A program made the translations under genes and the position numbers. Below, in pieces: positions 16,248-24,546 of a stretch of 34,361 nucleotides of DNA (positions are counted from its first letter, which is position 1; each line of letters opens with the position of its first letter). Under the pieces are notes generated by a model, which worked only from the letters and a program-made list of their open reading frames with translations, searched no databases and was not told the DNA's origin. The stretch is from SFFI01 sp964398655 (GTDB taxonomy: Bacteria > Bacillota > Clostridia > Saccharofermentanales > DTU023), in the NCBI GenBank assembly GCA_964398655.1, contig CAYNNG010000020.1:1-34361 (forward strand), in the 5' to 3' direction.

Positions 16248-17825
16248 ATGAAAGAAAAGCTTCAAAAACTAACGAGCCTGCTCCTGGTCCTCATCCTCAC
16301 CTTGGGTGTGGTCGGCACGGCCGTCTTTGCAGAAGAAGATTCAGACATTGTGGAGGGAGGTACCTTTGTGGTCGCCATTCCCAGCGAACCCGGTGCCTAC
16401 ATTCCGAGCTTTGGCAACCCTAATGAGGGTTACATTGTTGTGCAAAATATCATGAACAAGCTAGTGAAGCTCAACGTCGATAATGAGGTTGTACCTGACC
16501 TCGCGGAATCTTGGGAATTTTCCGAAGATGGCAAGACCTTGACCTTCCACCTGCATGAAGGTGTTAAGTGGCACGATGGCGTAGATTTTACGGCGGATGA
16601 CGTAGTATTCACTTTCCAGAAAGCTATTGAAACCAAGGGCTTTGCTTCAGACTTCCTGTCCAAACTCGTAGAGATTAAGGCCCCAGACGAAAACACCGTA
16701 GAACTCGTTTTACCCGAACCTGATGTATCTATTCTGGGCCGCCTGGCCTGGATGGGCACCTATATTATGCCTAAGCACCTCTATGAAGAGGGCGATGTAC
16801 TGGAGAATCCCACCAACCAAAGCCCCATTGGCACCGGCCCCTTCAAATTTGTGGAACAAGTCCCCGGTGAGAGCATCACTATAGAACGTAATGATGACTT
16901 CTTCGGTGAAAAGGCCCACCTAGACAAGGTTATCTTCCGAGTAATCCCTGACCAGATGGCAGCTCACCAAGCCTGGTTGGCCGGTGAAGTAGATAACAAC
17001 CGCTTGGGTGTACCCGCGGCGGAAATGGATACCGTCAAGGACATGGATGGGGTCATCAGCTTCCCCATGGATTTCCCCAACATGGCAGGCATCCTCTTTA
17101 ACATGCAAGAGGGCATCTTTACCGACGTCCGCCTGCGTGAAGCTATTGCCTACGCCATTGATGCTCAAGACCTCCTGACTCGTGTTTACAAGGACGAAGG
17201 CACAGTCGCTAAATATTTTATCCCTTACCAGTTTGCCTGGGCGATCAATGAAGACGCGACCCTGCCTGAGTATGATCCTGAAAAGGCCATGGAACTGATT
17301 GAAGAGGCTGGCTACGAAAAAGATGAAGACGGCTTCTACTTCACCGTGACCGTGGATACCTATCCTGGCTGGGATAACTTTGTACCTGTTCTCAAAGCCC
17401 AATTGGAAAAATGCGGAATTAAGTTAGAGCATAACTCCATGGACGACCCCACCTACGATGCCAAGATTCTGGAAGATTTCGATTTCGAAATGACCCTTTT
17501 GGGCGGCTACATTGGTCCTGATGTATCAGACATTGACGCAAAATTTGGTACAGATGGCGGCATGAACTACGGACGCTACAGCCGTAAGGAAGTGGATGAG
17601 CTTCTGGCTGCTGGGCTCAAAGAAACTGACCCCGAAAAATGTGCCGAGATCTACAAGGAAGTACAAGGCTACCTGCGCGAAGACCTCCCCATGGTTTTCT
17701 TCCGCAACTTTGGCTATACCGGCTTCCTCAAAGATTACATCAAGGGGCACCCCTCCACCGAGTCCCGCAAGACATCTTCCGAGTACGAGCTCACCTCTGT
17801 CTGGCTGGCTCCCAAGGGTGAGTAA
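16248..17825 (+). CDS. Peptide/nickel-type ABC transporter substrate-binding protein (family 5)
   Basis: The 525-residue protein is a full-length family 5 extracellular solute-binding protein (DppA/OppA/NikA type) that captures peptides or similar ligands outside the membrane. The N-terminal signal peptide runs to about residue 28, with a VFA/EE signal peptidase I site. No lipobox Cys is present, although such proteins in Gram-positive bacteria are usually lipoproteins. Family blocks include LAESWEFSEDGKTLTFHLHEGVKWHDG (about 80-106, the family signature), TADDVVFTFQKAIE, GTGPFKF and LREAIAYAIDAQDLL. GGAGAAAG lies upstream of the ATG. It follows the damaged permease and ATPase genes by 80 bp, in line with one transporter operon. 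If the damage is real, this protein is an orphan or works with permeases elsewhere. The ligand is not known. Confidence 0.9.
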   Translation: MKEKLQKLTSLLLVLILTLGVVGTAVFAEEDSDIVEGGTFVVAIPSEPGAYIPSFGNPNEGYIVVQNIMNKLVKLNVDNEVVPDLAESWEFSEDGKTLTFHLHEGVKWHDGVDFTADDVVFTFQKAIETKGFASDFLSKLVEIKAPDENTVELVLPEPDVSILGRLAWMGTYIMPKHLYEEGDVLENPTNQSPIGTGPFKFVEQVPGESITIERNDDFFGEKAHLDKVIFRVIPDQMAAHQAWLAGEVDNNRLGVPAAEMDTVKDMDGVISFPMDFPNMAGILFNMQEGIFTDVRLREAIAYAIDAQDLLTRVYKDEGTVAKYFIPYQFAWAINEDATLPEYDPEKAMELIEEAGYEKDEDGFYFTVTVDTYPGWDNFVPVLKAQLEKCGIKLEHNSMDDPTYDAKILEDFDFEMTLLGGYIGPDVSDIDAKFGTDGGMNYGRYSRKEVDELLAAGLKETDPEKCAEIYKEVQGYLREDLPMVFFRNFGYTGFLKDYIKGHPSTESRKTSSEYELTSVWLAPKGE

Positions 17826-18013
17826 GCTAGGCAACCAAAGTAAGTAGCTTGCTTAGACCATAAACTAAAGAGGTTTAGGAGTAGTAGGTCGTTTAGAAGA
17901 TAAACTAGGTTGGTTCAGGTCCAAGATTATTTGGGCCTGCCAATTAACCAGACCGCTTAACTAGACCTTATGAGGCAGATCTTTCCCTTAGGTGAAAGAT
18001 CTGCCCTTTTTTT
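17826..18013 (+). terminator. Rho-independent terminator (17974-18013) at end of ABC locus
   Basis: Perfect 12-bp stem GGCAGATCTTTC/GAAAGATCTGCC (17974-17985 and 17994-18005) with an 8-nt loop, followed by seven T. The 148 bp before it (17826-17973) hold no gene. Confidence 0.9.
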
Positions 18014-18115
18014 AGGAGCAATTTAATTATTCCCAGCTAGAGATCTCATAGGCAAAAACTGACTAATTAGCTTAGAATTAACACAAACCAGCTTGTCTGG
18101 ATTAAGAGGTGGTGT

Positions 18116-18751
18116 ATGAATACTGTGCCATATTTGGTGGGAATCGCTGGCGGCAGTGCCTCTGGCAAAACTACGATTATCAAAAAGCTGAGAGATATTT
18201 TTCAGGATGACATTACCCTGATCAGTCATGACTATTATTACTGGCCCCATGATGACTTGAGCCTGGAGGAGAGGGCTAGGCTCAATTATGACCATCCCCA
18301 GTCTTTCGAAACGGCCAAGCTGATTGAAGATTTGTTAGAGTTAAAACAAGGGCATGCGGTCGACGTGCCAATTTATGATTTTACCCTGCACACCAGGAAG
18401 AAGGAGACACTGAGAATTGAGTCCAAACCTGTGATTCTGGTTGAGGGTATCTTGATTTTGGAGAATGCAGAACTACGCGAGCTTTTTGACCTCAAGGTCT
18501 TTGTGGATACAGATGCTGACGAAAGGCTGTTACGGCGCATTGTCCGAGATACCAAGGAAAGAGGCCGCAGCCTGGAAAGTGTACTTAACCAGTACATTAC
18601 GTCGGTTAAGCCTATGCATGAGGAGTTCGTCGAGCCCAGTAAAAAATATGCTGATGTGATCATTCCGCGTGGGGGCAAAAATGCTCCGGCGGTAAAGATG
18701 CTGGTGGAGTACATCAACACGATGTTACAGACCCAGGAGCAAGGGCATTAA
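18116..18751 (+). CDS. udk: Uridine kinase
   Basis: The 211-residue protein phosphorylates uridine and cytidine to UMP and CMP in pyrimidine salvage. The P-loop is GGSASGKTT (12-20). HDYYYWPHDDLSLEER-like (about 40-55) and YDHPQSFE are uridine-kinase blocks that bind the nucleoside. VPIYDFTLHTR, VILVEGILI, and the lid region VRDTKERGRSLESVLNQY with VKPMHEEFVEPSKKYADVIIPRGG complete the family pattern. The length is the usual one. AAGAGGTGGT precedes the ATG. It stands alone between the ABC locus terminator and a long non-coding region. Together with cdd at 1409 it shows active ribonucleoside salvage. Confidence 0.95.
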   Translation: MNTVPYLVGIAGGSASGKTTIIKKLRDIFQDDITLISHDYYYWPHDDLSLEERARLNYDHPQSFETAKLIEDLLELKQGHAVDVPIYDFTLHTRKKETLRIESKPVILVEGILILENAELRELFDLKVFVDTDADERLLRRIVRDTKERGRSLESVLNQYITSVKPMHEEFVEPSKKYADVIIPRGGKNAPAVKMLVEYINTMLQTQEQGH

Positions 18752-19198
18752 TTTGATTCTCTAGATTTCGAGGGCTCTAATTTGATTCTCGGGATTTACG
18801 GACAAGTTTTCAACTAATGGAATGTTAGGCTCGGCTAGACCATCCATTTGCTGAAAACTTGCAGGAGTGCTCACCTGCTAACTGCGCTTTTGCATACAGA
18901 CGCACCCATTACTGGAGAATTTGTAGAAGATTCGAGAAAATCGAAATTATAGCTACCACCTACCGCCCATTATCTGCGAACTTGCACACAGGGCCCCCAC
19001 GCTAATACTTAAATATTTTGCACAAAATTAAGATTAACTGCTCTATACAAGAGATAGAGCAGGCACTTTGTAGATTTTTAGTTTCTTTTGTTAACAATTG
19101 GTCGAGGCTTCCTTGCTATCATGCCTTCGAAAGTTGCTATTAAGAAGTATTGATTACCGTTAATAGCATTTCCTTATATTCAAAGGAGAGCTTTAAGC
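18752..19198 (+). other. 447-bp non-coding region with three hairpins
   Basis: No gene is seen. A near-perfect 19-bp inverted repeat (18803-18821 with 18843-18861, two mismatches) is followed at once by a small hairpin GCAGG/CCTGC (18861-18878). Further on is a perfect 9-bp hairpin CTGCTCTAT/ATAGAGCAG (19038-19062) and an 8-bp inverted repeat GCTATTAA/TTAATAGC (19136-19167). TAATTTGATTCTC occurs twice near the start. The hairpins may mark a small RNA, a udk terminator region or operators for the lipoprotein gene, whose ribosome binding site AAAGGAGAG is at 19182-19190. I do not recognise a known RNA family. Confidence 0.4.
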
Positions 19199-19717
19199 AT
19201 GAAAAAAGGATTATTATTGAGCCTCGTCGCCGTACTGATCGTATCTCTGGCTGCCTGTGGTGCCCCCGCAGAAGAAAAGGCTACCGAAGCTGCTAAGGAC
19301 GATGCTAAGGTTGAGGCAACCACTGCAGAAGCCAAAGAAGACGCCAAAGAAGAAGCTACTGAAGCTGAAGAAGAAAAGGCTGATGCGGAAAAGTCTGAAA
19401 CAATGGAAATTGGTGTTTACACCATCATCAATAAGACCGGTGAAAAAGTTACCGAACTTTATCACTATGAGAATGGTTCCAAGGATAAGGGCGATAACCT
19501 GGCTGCTGCTGGCCTCGCCGATGGCGACAGCGTTGACAGCACCGTAGAGATGCCTGGTGACAAAACTGAAGCTTACGAAAGCACCCTGGAATTCACCACC
19601 GAGTCTGGCTATACCGCTAAGTTTGAGACTTTGCATTTTGAGACCGTCAAGATCGAGCTTCTTGCAGAAGATGCTATGACTGGTGCTACCCCTATTGCTT
19701 TTGTTAAGGGTGAATAA
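19199..19717 (+). CDS. Lipoprotein with Glu/Ala/Lys-rich linker, unknown function
   Basis: The first 20 residues form a lipoprotein signal peptide with lipobox LAAC; Cys20 would be lipid-modified, anchoring the protein to the outside of the membrane. Residues about 25-67 are a low-complexity Glu/Ala/Lys/Asp linker. Residues about 68-172 form a compact, probably beta-rich domain starting EIGVYTIINKTGEKVTELYHYENGSKDKGDNLAAAGL. Phrases like INKTGEKVTELYHYENG and LADGDSV resemble small domains found in Firmicutes lipoproteins of unknown role; I cannot name a function. AAAGGAGAG precedes the ATG by 8 nt, and a strong terminator follows, so it is a single-gene unit. Confidence 0.8.
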   Translation: MKKGLLLSLVAVLIVSLAACGAPAEEKATEAAKDDAKVEATTAEAKEDAKEEATEAEEEKADAEKSETMEIGVYTIINKTGEKVTELYHYENGSKDKGDNLAAAGLADGDSVDSTVEMPGDKTEAYESTLEFTTESGYTAKFETLHFETVKIELLAEDAMTGATPIAFVKGE

Positions 19718-19771
19718 TCTTAGTTAAGTTTTGCAGCCGTCCAAGCTGGCTGCATAGCTGAAGCACAATAG

Positions 19772-19807
19772 AAGGCTGCGTCGGAAGAAGATCCGGCGCA
19801 GCCTTTT
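19772..19807 (+). terminator. Rho-independent terminator after lipoprotein gene
   Basis: The stem AAGGCTGCG..CGGA pairs with TCCG..CGCAGCCTT, with single unpaired bases on each side, followed by TTTT. The T-tract is short and interrupted by AAA. Confidence 0.8.
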
Positions 19808-19888
19808 AAATTTTAGAGCGTTGGAGGATTCTCAAGGGTTATGGTTTTACAGGTTCCTTTACTGTTTTCTAAATAATCACGGCTTCTC

Positions 19889-21604
19889 TTACTGGGCAAC
19901 TGTGTAGAGTGAGTAGAAGTAGTCCTTGCGGGCCATCAGCTGATCAAAGTTGCCATCCTCGGCAATGGTGCCATTCTTGAGTACCAGAATACGGTCGTAC
20001 TCACGCAGTAGGGAAGCTTCCAGACGGTGGGTGATGACCAGGCGGGTAAGGCCTTGCAAGTCCAGAATGGATCGGGTAATTTTGGCCGAAGTCTCCGCAT
20101 CCAGGGAAGAGGTTGCTTCATCTACCAAGAGGATAGAGTTCTTGTGCAAGAGACTGCGGGCGATGGCGATGCGTTGGCGCTCGCCTCCTGATAGGTGGAC
20201 ACCGTTTTCTCCGCAGAGGTAATTCTGCCCCTTAGACGCAATGAGTTGCTCCAGACCTGCGGCTTGGATAGCTTGCTTTACTTCGTCTGCTGGGAAGTTC
20301 CTATACAGGGTGATATTGTCCCAGATGCTGGCATTAAAGATAAAGACGTTCTGCTGGATTAAGGTGAGTAGATCATAGAGAGAGTGAGTGCTGATATCAC
20401 GCAATTCCTGCTTATCGTATAAGATCTCGCCTGTATAGTTGCGGTCTGCCCCCATGAGGAGCTGGAAGAGGGTAGACTTACCACTGCCGGAAGCTCCAAC
20501 CAGGGCCACACACTCTCCGGCCGGGATGGTCAGATCCACGCCCTTAAGCACTTCTTTTCCTGCGTCATAAGCGTAATGCAAATCGCGTATGGTCAGATCT
20601 TCTTGCAAGAGCTTATCTACGGCTACACCTTCATCATCGACATTTTCTGCCAGAATATTTTCCATCTTTTGAACCAGGCCTGCTGCCGCTTTGCGTTTGG
20701 CCCAGAGGTCTGGCAGTTCCTGGATGGACCGCATGAGGATACCCGTTAGGTTCACAAAAGCCATGAGCATACCCGCGGTTAGGGTGGCTTGCGAGTGGAT
20801 GATGAAAGCACCAATGAGGAAGACCCCCATTTGAGCACTGATACCCGCGGTGGCACTAATCAGCTGGACCCAAGCTTCGGCCCGCCGCTTTTCTCGCTTG
20901 GCACCCTCTAGGCGTTGGTTGCTGTCTACAAATTGCTCAAAAAGGGCCTCTTCAGCTTGGAAGGCCTTGATTACAGAAAAACCACTAAGGCTATCTTTTA
21001 ACTGGGCAATAAAGGAGGCATTACGATCTGAGGCTTCCTTTTCAAATAGCGCGACTTTTTTACCACTGAGCAGGGCCGCCAGAATAGGCAGGGATAAGAG
21101 GCCAATGGTGATCAGGGTCATGAGGGGATTGTAGTAGAGCATGAGGCCCAGGCTCGTGCAGAAGACTATCAAATGCGAGACGATCACAAAGCTTTTTTCC
21201 AGATAATTGAGCTCAATACTTGCCACATCATTGGAGAGGGCAGATAAATAGGTAGAGCTATCCTCGCGGGCAAAGGAGGCCAGGTTTTTCTGAGTGAGTT
21301 CCTGGTATACCTGGTTTTTGTACTGGAGCATGGCCCTCTGTAGGAAATTGGGCAGGACCCGCCGCCTCAAGGAGAAGGTTACGATGACCAAGGCAATTAA
21401 ACCCAAGGTCAGCCAGAAGAGGGTGGGCAGGGGCAGGGCAGCCGTACTGCCTACGGCGGCGTCCATGAGCTGCTGAATCAGCCAGGATAACAGGACATTC
21501 AAAAGTCCCATCACGATCTCGCAGGTCAGGCAGAGAGACCAATCGAAGTGGTTATGCTGGAAAAAGCTAGCCGCCAGTGTAGTCTTGTGAGAAGTTTTCT
21601 TCAT
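19889..21604 (-). CDS. ABC exporter half-transporter (permease plus ATPase)
   Basis: The 571-residue protein is a type IV ABC exporter, with about six membrane helices in residues 25-310 and an ATPase domain in 335-571. The motifs present are Walker A GASGSGKST, Q-loop QQNVFIFNASIWDNI, signature LSGGERQR, Walker B ILLVDEATSSLD and the H-loop TITHR-like VITHR. It probably works as a homodimer. Substrates of the family range from lipids to peptides and drugs, and none can be assigned here. The ATG lies one base after the stop of the XRE regulator gene (TAGTATG), and the ribosome binding site AAGGAGG is inside that gene, so the two are translationally coupled. A self-protection or drug-export role under the regulator is an inference. 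Confidence 0.9.
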   Translation of the reverse strand: MKKTSHKTTLAASFFQHNHFDWSLCLTCEIVMGLLNVLLSWLIQQLMDAAVGSTAALPLPTLFWLTLGLIALVIVTFSLRRRVLPNFLQRAMLQYKNQVYQELTQKNLASFAREDSSTYLSALSNDVASIELNYLEKSFVIVSHLIVFCTSLGLMLYYNPLMTLITIGLLSLPILAALLSGKKVALFEKEASDRNASFIAQLKDSLSGFSVIKAFQAEEALFEQFVDSNQRLEGAKREKRRAEAWVQLISATAGISAQMGVFLIGAFIIHSQATLTAGMLMAFVNLTGILMRSIQELPDLWAKRKAAAGLVQKMENILAENVDDEGVAVDKLLQEDLTIRDLHYAYDAGKEVLKGVDLTIPAGECVALVGASGSGKSTLFQLLMGADRNYTGEILYDKQELRDISTHSLYDLLTLIQQNVFIFNASIWDNITLYRNFPADEVKQAIQAAGLEQLIASKGQNYLCGENGVHLSGGERQRIAIARSLLHKNSILLVDEATSSLDAETSAKITRSILDLQGLTRLVITHRLEASLLREYDRILVLKNGTIAEDGNFDQLMARKDYFYSLYTVAQ

Positions 21605-21605
21605 A

Positions 21606-22673
21606 CTATTCCTCCTTGATTTGCTCCCAGAGTTTATAAGCTTTGTCTGCGGGCAAGGCTAAGAGGGCCTCACCAATCGCGCTCAAGGTATCTTGGCCAA
21701 AACCGTCATATACGTAGTAATTGTCTTGCAGATAGAAATGAGGGAATCCCTGAAGGTTGAAGTTGGGGTCCTGATCAAAACGCAAGGCGGCTTTTTTCGC
21801 TTCCCTTAGGGCTTCTACACACTTATCTGTTTGGCCAAGTGCTTGGAATATGGCTGCTTCATGGGCTTGATAGATGACTTGCATCTTGTCGAAAATGGAT
21901 ACCCGGTCTGCTTGAATAAAGGACCCCAGCAGGGGCCAGGACCGCTGGAGCATATCCAGGGCAGCCTCTAACTGTCCCAGTTGGTAGTAGGCCTGGGCAA
22001 AGGTTAGGGACAAACTAAATAATTTAGACAGCAGCAAATAGTATTCTTGAGACAGCAGTGGCAGAGCCTGGTCGCTTTGCTTAAGGTAACGGACCATGGT
22101 TTCCGCAATCAAATAGTCATTGATGTTGTAGCGGTTATTCTTTTTGAGAATGCTCAGAGCTTCTGTATATTGGCCCAATTCAATCAAGAGTTTTGCCATG
22201 ATATTTTCGATGACTTCTTGATTAATATGCGGATTGTCATTCTGATCCAAAAAACGTATAGCCTTGCGGTAGAGTTCAATGGCCCGTTTTAGCGAAGGCT
22301 TGTGCGCTTGCTCAATGCCCTTAAGCTGAAAGAAGCGCGCGGAGTCGAACAGAATTTGGAAGTCATTGGGGTAGCTGGTGAGAATTTCTTCTACCTCGGC
22401 CGCGCCCTCTGGATACTGCTTGTCGCGCGTTAACTGCTTGATCCGCGCCAAACAGATTTCCCGGTGCTGGCTATTGAGTTCAAAGCCCGTTAGGGCATCC
22501 AGGGAAACTTGGAAAGTCTGGGCGAGGCGCAGGAGCAGAGGAAGCTCGGGGAAATTGGCGCCCGATTCCCATTTGGAAACTGCGGCCACGGATACGCCCA
22601 TCTTTTCGGCCAGAGCTTCCTGGGTCAGACCAAGTTTTTTGCGATAGGCTTTAATATTGTTTCCTAGATTCAT
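21606..22673 (-). CDS. XRE-family regulator with TPR-like C-terminal region
   Basis: Residues 5-60 are a Cro/C1-type helix-turn-helix: NIKAYRKKLGLTQEALAEKMGVS, then VAAVSKWESG as the recognition helix. Residues about 75-355 are helical with repeated Leu/Ala/Tyr patterns typical of tetratricopeptide-like repeats, as in RRNPP/Rgg-like regulators that sense peptides. Binding of a signal peptide is an inference from this layout; no peptide gene was found next to it. GGGAGGT lies 6 nt before the ATG. A perfect palindrome at 22701-22719 in its promoter is probably its own operator. It is coupled to the downstream ABC exporter, which it likely controls. Confidence 0.85.
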   Translation of the reverse strand: MNLGNNIKAYRKKLGLTQEALAEKMGVSVAAVSKWESGANFPELPLLLRLAQTFQVSLDALTGFELNSQHREICLARIKQLTRDKQYPEGAAEVEEILTSYPNDFQILFDSARFFQLKGIEQAHKPSLKRAIELYRKAIRFLDQNDNPHINQEVIENIMAKLLIELGQYTEALSILKKNNRYNINDYLIAETMVRYLKQSDQALPLLSQEYYLLLSKLFSLSLTFAQAYYQLGQLEAALDMLQRSWPLLGSFIQADRVSIFDKMQVIYQAHEAAIFQALGQTDKCVEALREAKKAALRFDQDPNFNLQGFPHFYLQDNYYVYDGFGQDTLSAIGEALLALPADKAYKLWEQIKEE

Positions 22674-22700
22674 AGCTTACCTCCCTTGTCTGCTTAATTA

Positions 22701-22719
22701 TGTGAGGTGAGACCTCACA
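22701..22719. promoter_or_regulatory. Palindromic operator TGTGAGGT-GAG-ACCTCACA
   Basis: Perfect 8-bp arms with a 3-nt centre lie 28 bp upstream of the XRE gene start. On the minus strand the palindrome sits immediately before a CATAAT -10-like box, so a bound regulator would block transcription of the XRE and ABC exporter genes. The bound protein is inferred. Confidence 0.6.
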
Positions 22720-22816
22720 AGACCAGATGCTACAAGTAAGGTTATATGAGAAATTTTTTAACTCATAGTTAAATTGTGACGCTTTTGATTTTTGGTGTAA
22801 AGCTTCCCTTGTTAAT

Positions 22817-22848
22817 TTATTGACCGATTGGTCAATAATTTGCATAAT
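22817..22848 (+). promoter_or_regulatory. TetR-type operator overlapping the tetR promoter
   Basis: A 9-bp perfect inverted repeat TTATTGACC/GGTCAATAA with a GATT centre (22817-22838) contains TTGACC (22820-22825), which serves as the -35 box. CATAAT (22843-22848) lies 17 bp downstream. Repressor binding would cover the -35 box, a classic autoregulation design for TetR-family genes. Confidence 0.75.
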
Positions 22849-22890
22849 AGCTAAGTCCTTTAAGTAGTATGTGTAGCTCTGGGAGGCAAA

Positions 22891-23502
22891 ATGAAAAGAT
22901 TAGAAAAAAACCAACAAATGAAAAGTCGGATTATGGCGGGAGCCTTGCAGGAATTTTCTCGGCATGGTTATGAAGGATGTTCTATGAATGCTATCTCCTC
23001 TGCCGTGGAGGTCTCCAAGGGCATTATCTATCATTATTTTGCCAACAAAGATGAACTATTTTTAGCCTGCGTAGAAGAATGCTTCAGCTTGTTGACTGAT
23101 CATTTAAGAAACAAGCTGCAAGACATGCCGGCAGAACCGGAAGCCAAGTTATCTGGCTATTTTTCCGCAAGGCTGAATTTCTTTGCGGACCACCCCCAGT
23201 ACCAAGGCATATTTTGCGAAGCAATTATGCTGCCGCCTGCTCACCTGAGGGAACTTATCCAGGAAAAAAAGCAAGCCTTTGAGGCCTTGAACCTGCAAAT
23301 TCTCGAGGAGTTATTGCAAGCTTTGCCCCTGCGCGCCTCAATTTCTCGGCCAGAGGCCATCAGAACCTTTCGAGACTTTCAAGATTTTATCAATGCCCGC
23401 TATCAAGTGGCAGCCTTAACCGAAGCCGAGTTCCAAGCCCATGAGCGTCAGTGCCAAAGGGCTTTAAATATTCTTCTATATGGTGTAGTGGAAAGGAAGT
23501 AG
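22891..23502 (+). CDS. TetR/AcrR family transcriptional regulator
   Basis: The 203-residue protein has an N-terminal TetR helix-turn-helix at about residues 8-55: SRIMAGALQEFSRHGYEGCSMNAISSAVEVSKGIIYHYFANKDELF. This is a close match to the family pattern, including the GIIYHYF recognition helix. The C-terminal ligand-binding domain is variable, and its ligand is unknown. GGGAGG precedes the ATG. The palindrome at 22817-22838 over its promoter is probably its operator. It is followed after 7 bp by a MATE efflux gene, so it very likely controlled multidrug efflux; that gene is now damaged. Confidence 0.9.
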   Translation: MKRLEKNQQMKSRIMAGALQEFSRHGYEGCSMNAISSAVEVSKGIIYHYFANKDELFLACVEECFSLLTDHLRNKLQDMPAEPEAKLSGYFSARLNFFADHPQYQGIFCEAIMLPPAHLRELIQEKKQAFEALNLQILEELLQALPLRASISRPEAIRTFRDFQDFINARYQVAALTEAEFQAHERQCQRALNILLYGVVERK

Positions 23503-23509
23503 TTTATTC

Positions 23510-24110
23510 ATGTCTAAATTAGAAGCCTCTCAAGATGTACTGGGTAATATGCCTCCGCGGAAGGCAATTGTTAAGCTGGCTATTCCTGCCACCTTGGCCC
23601 TTTTAGCAAAGGCCGTCTATAACATTGTAGATACGGACTATATTGGTTCATCACGGCCTTGGCTAACCTCCCGGCGCAAAGTATGCACTGCGCAGCGAGG
23701 GCGGAGTCTTCAGCGAGAATTTCATCTATTGCGGTGATTAGCGGAGCTGTCCTGAACATCGTCCTGGACCCGATTTTCATGTTTGATTGGGGGCTTAATC
23801 TGGGCGTAGAAGGAGCATCTTTAGCCACTGCTATTTCGCAATTTATTACTTTTTTGATCATGGTTTGGTTTTACGCGAGCGGGAGGTCTGTAATTAAACT
23901 GAAGACCAAGGCTTTCCAGCCTAGCTGGAATTTTATTAAGGCCGTAGCCGCGATTGGTATTCCCACGGCAGTAATTCAGATTTGTCTGTCCATTGTATAT
24001 ATCTGACCCAGCCTCTGGCGGATATATTAACCATTCTCGTATGTATCTATTCTATTAAACCCATGAAGCAGCGGGCGTCTCAGAACATGCTGACGGAAAA
24101 GGCAGCCTAA
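23510..24110 (+). pseudogene. MATE family multidrug efflux gene with two large internal deletions
   Basis: The frame starts at ATG 23510 and encodes the MATE N-terminus (PPRKAIVKLAIPATLALLAKAVYNIVDTDYIGS), then loses the match at about 23650. After a frame change it resumes with the middle of the protein: AARAESSARISSIAVISGAVLNIVLDPIFMFDWGLNLGVEGASLATAISQ to IPTAVIQICLSIVYI (stop at about 24005). A second frame change leads to the C-terminal end YLTQPLADILTILVCIYSIKPMKQ, ending in TAA at 24108-24110. Full MATE proteins have about 450 residues and 12 helices; only about 190 codons remain. The two missing blocks are roughly 120-150 codons each. It has its own ribosome binding site inside the end of the TetR gene. 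It cannot make a working transporter. Confidence 0.8.
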
Positions 24111-24136
24111 AGCAGAGCGCTAAAGATCTGTGAAGG

Positions 24137-24175
24137 AAGAAAAAGGAGAGGGTTTTGAGACAAAACCCTCTCCTT
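24137..24175 (-). terminator. Terminator of the hyp operon
   Basis: A perfect 12-bp stem GGAGAGGGTTTT/AAAACCCTCTCC (24145-24156 and 24162-24173) with a GAGAC loop. On the minus strand it is followed by TTTTTCTTCC, ending the hypA operon. It may also work for the plus strand. Confidence 0.85.
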
Positions 24176-24201
24176 AAATTTGCTTGTGAGAGCACAAGCT
24201 T

Positions 24202-24546
24202 CTAGATGACTTTAATGTCCTTGACGGTTAATTGGTCACCCGTTACCAGGTAGGTGTTGAGACTGCCGCAGTGGGGGCAGGTCTTACCATATTCGGTCGT
24301 GCGGAAGGTTTGCTTACAATCCTGACAATAGGATTTGCCTTCAATGATGACCATGTCCAGTTCGCAGTCCTGCATGTACTGAGTTTTCTTGATTGCCCAT
24401 TTGTAGCAGTCGCGGAAGTATTCCGGGATGATGGTGGAGACTTCTCCTACCTCCAGGGTTACCCCCACGACCTTTTGCACATCATTGGCCTTGGCAGTTT
24501 CTTCTACCATATCAATGAAGTGCATGACCAGACCTAACTCATGCAT
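24202..24546 (-). CDS. hypA: Nickel metallochaperone HypA
   Basis: HypA binds nickel at its N-terminus and, with HypB, delivers it to [NiFe] hydrogenase or other nickel enzymes. The protein is 114 residues, the normal size. It begins MHEL, with His2 the conserved nickel ligand. The zinc domain has CQDC (Cys74, Cys77) and CPHC (Cys90, Cys93), and the end GDQLTVKDIKVI matches the family. A longer frame open to 24636 was rejected because the MHEL start is invariant in HypA. The start overlaps the stop of the upstream oxidoreductase gene by 8 bases (ATGCATGA), so translation is coupled. No hydrogenase structural or other hyp gene is in the window. Confidence 0.95.
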   Translation of the reverse strand: MHELGLVMHFIDMVEETAKANDVQKVVGVTLEVGEVSTIIPEYFRDCYKWAIKKTQYMQDCELDMVIIEGKSYCQDCKQTFRTTEYGKTCPHCGSLNTYLVTGDQLTVKDIKVI

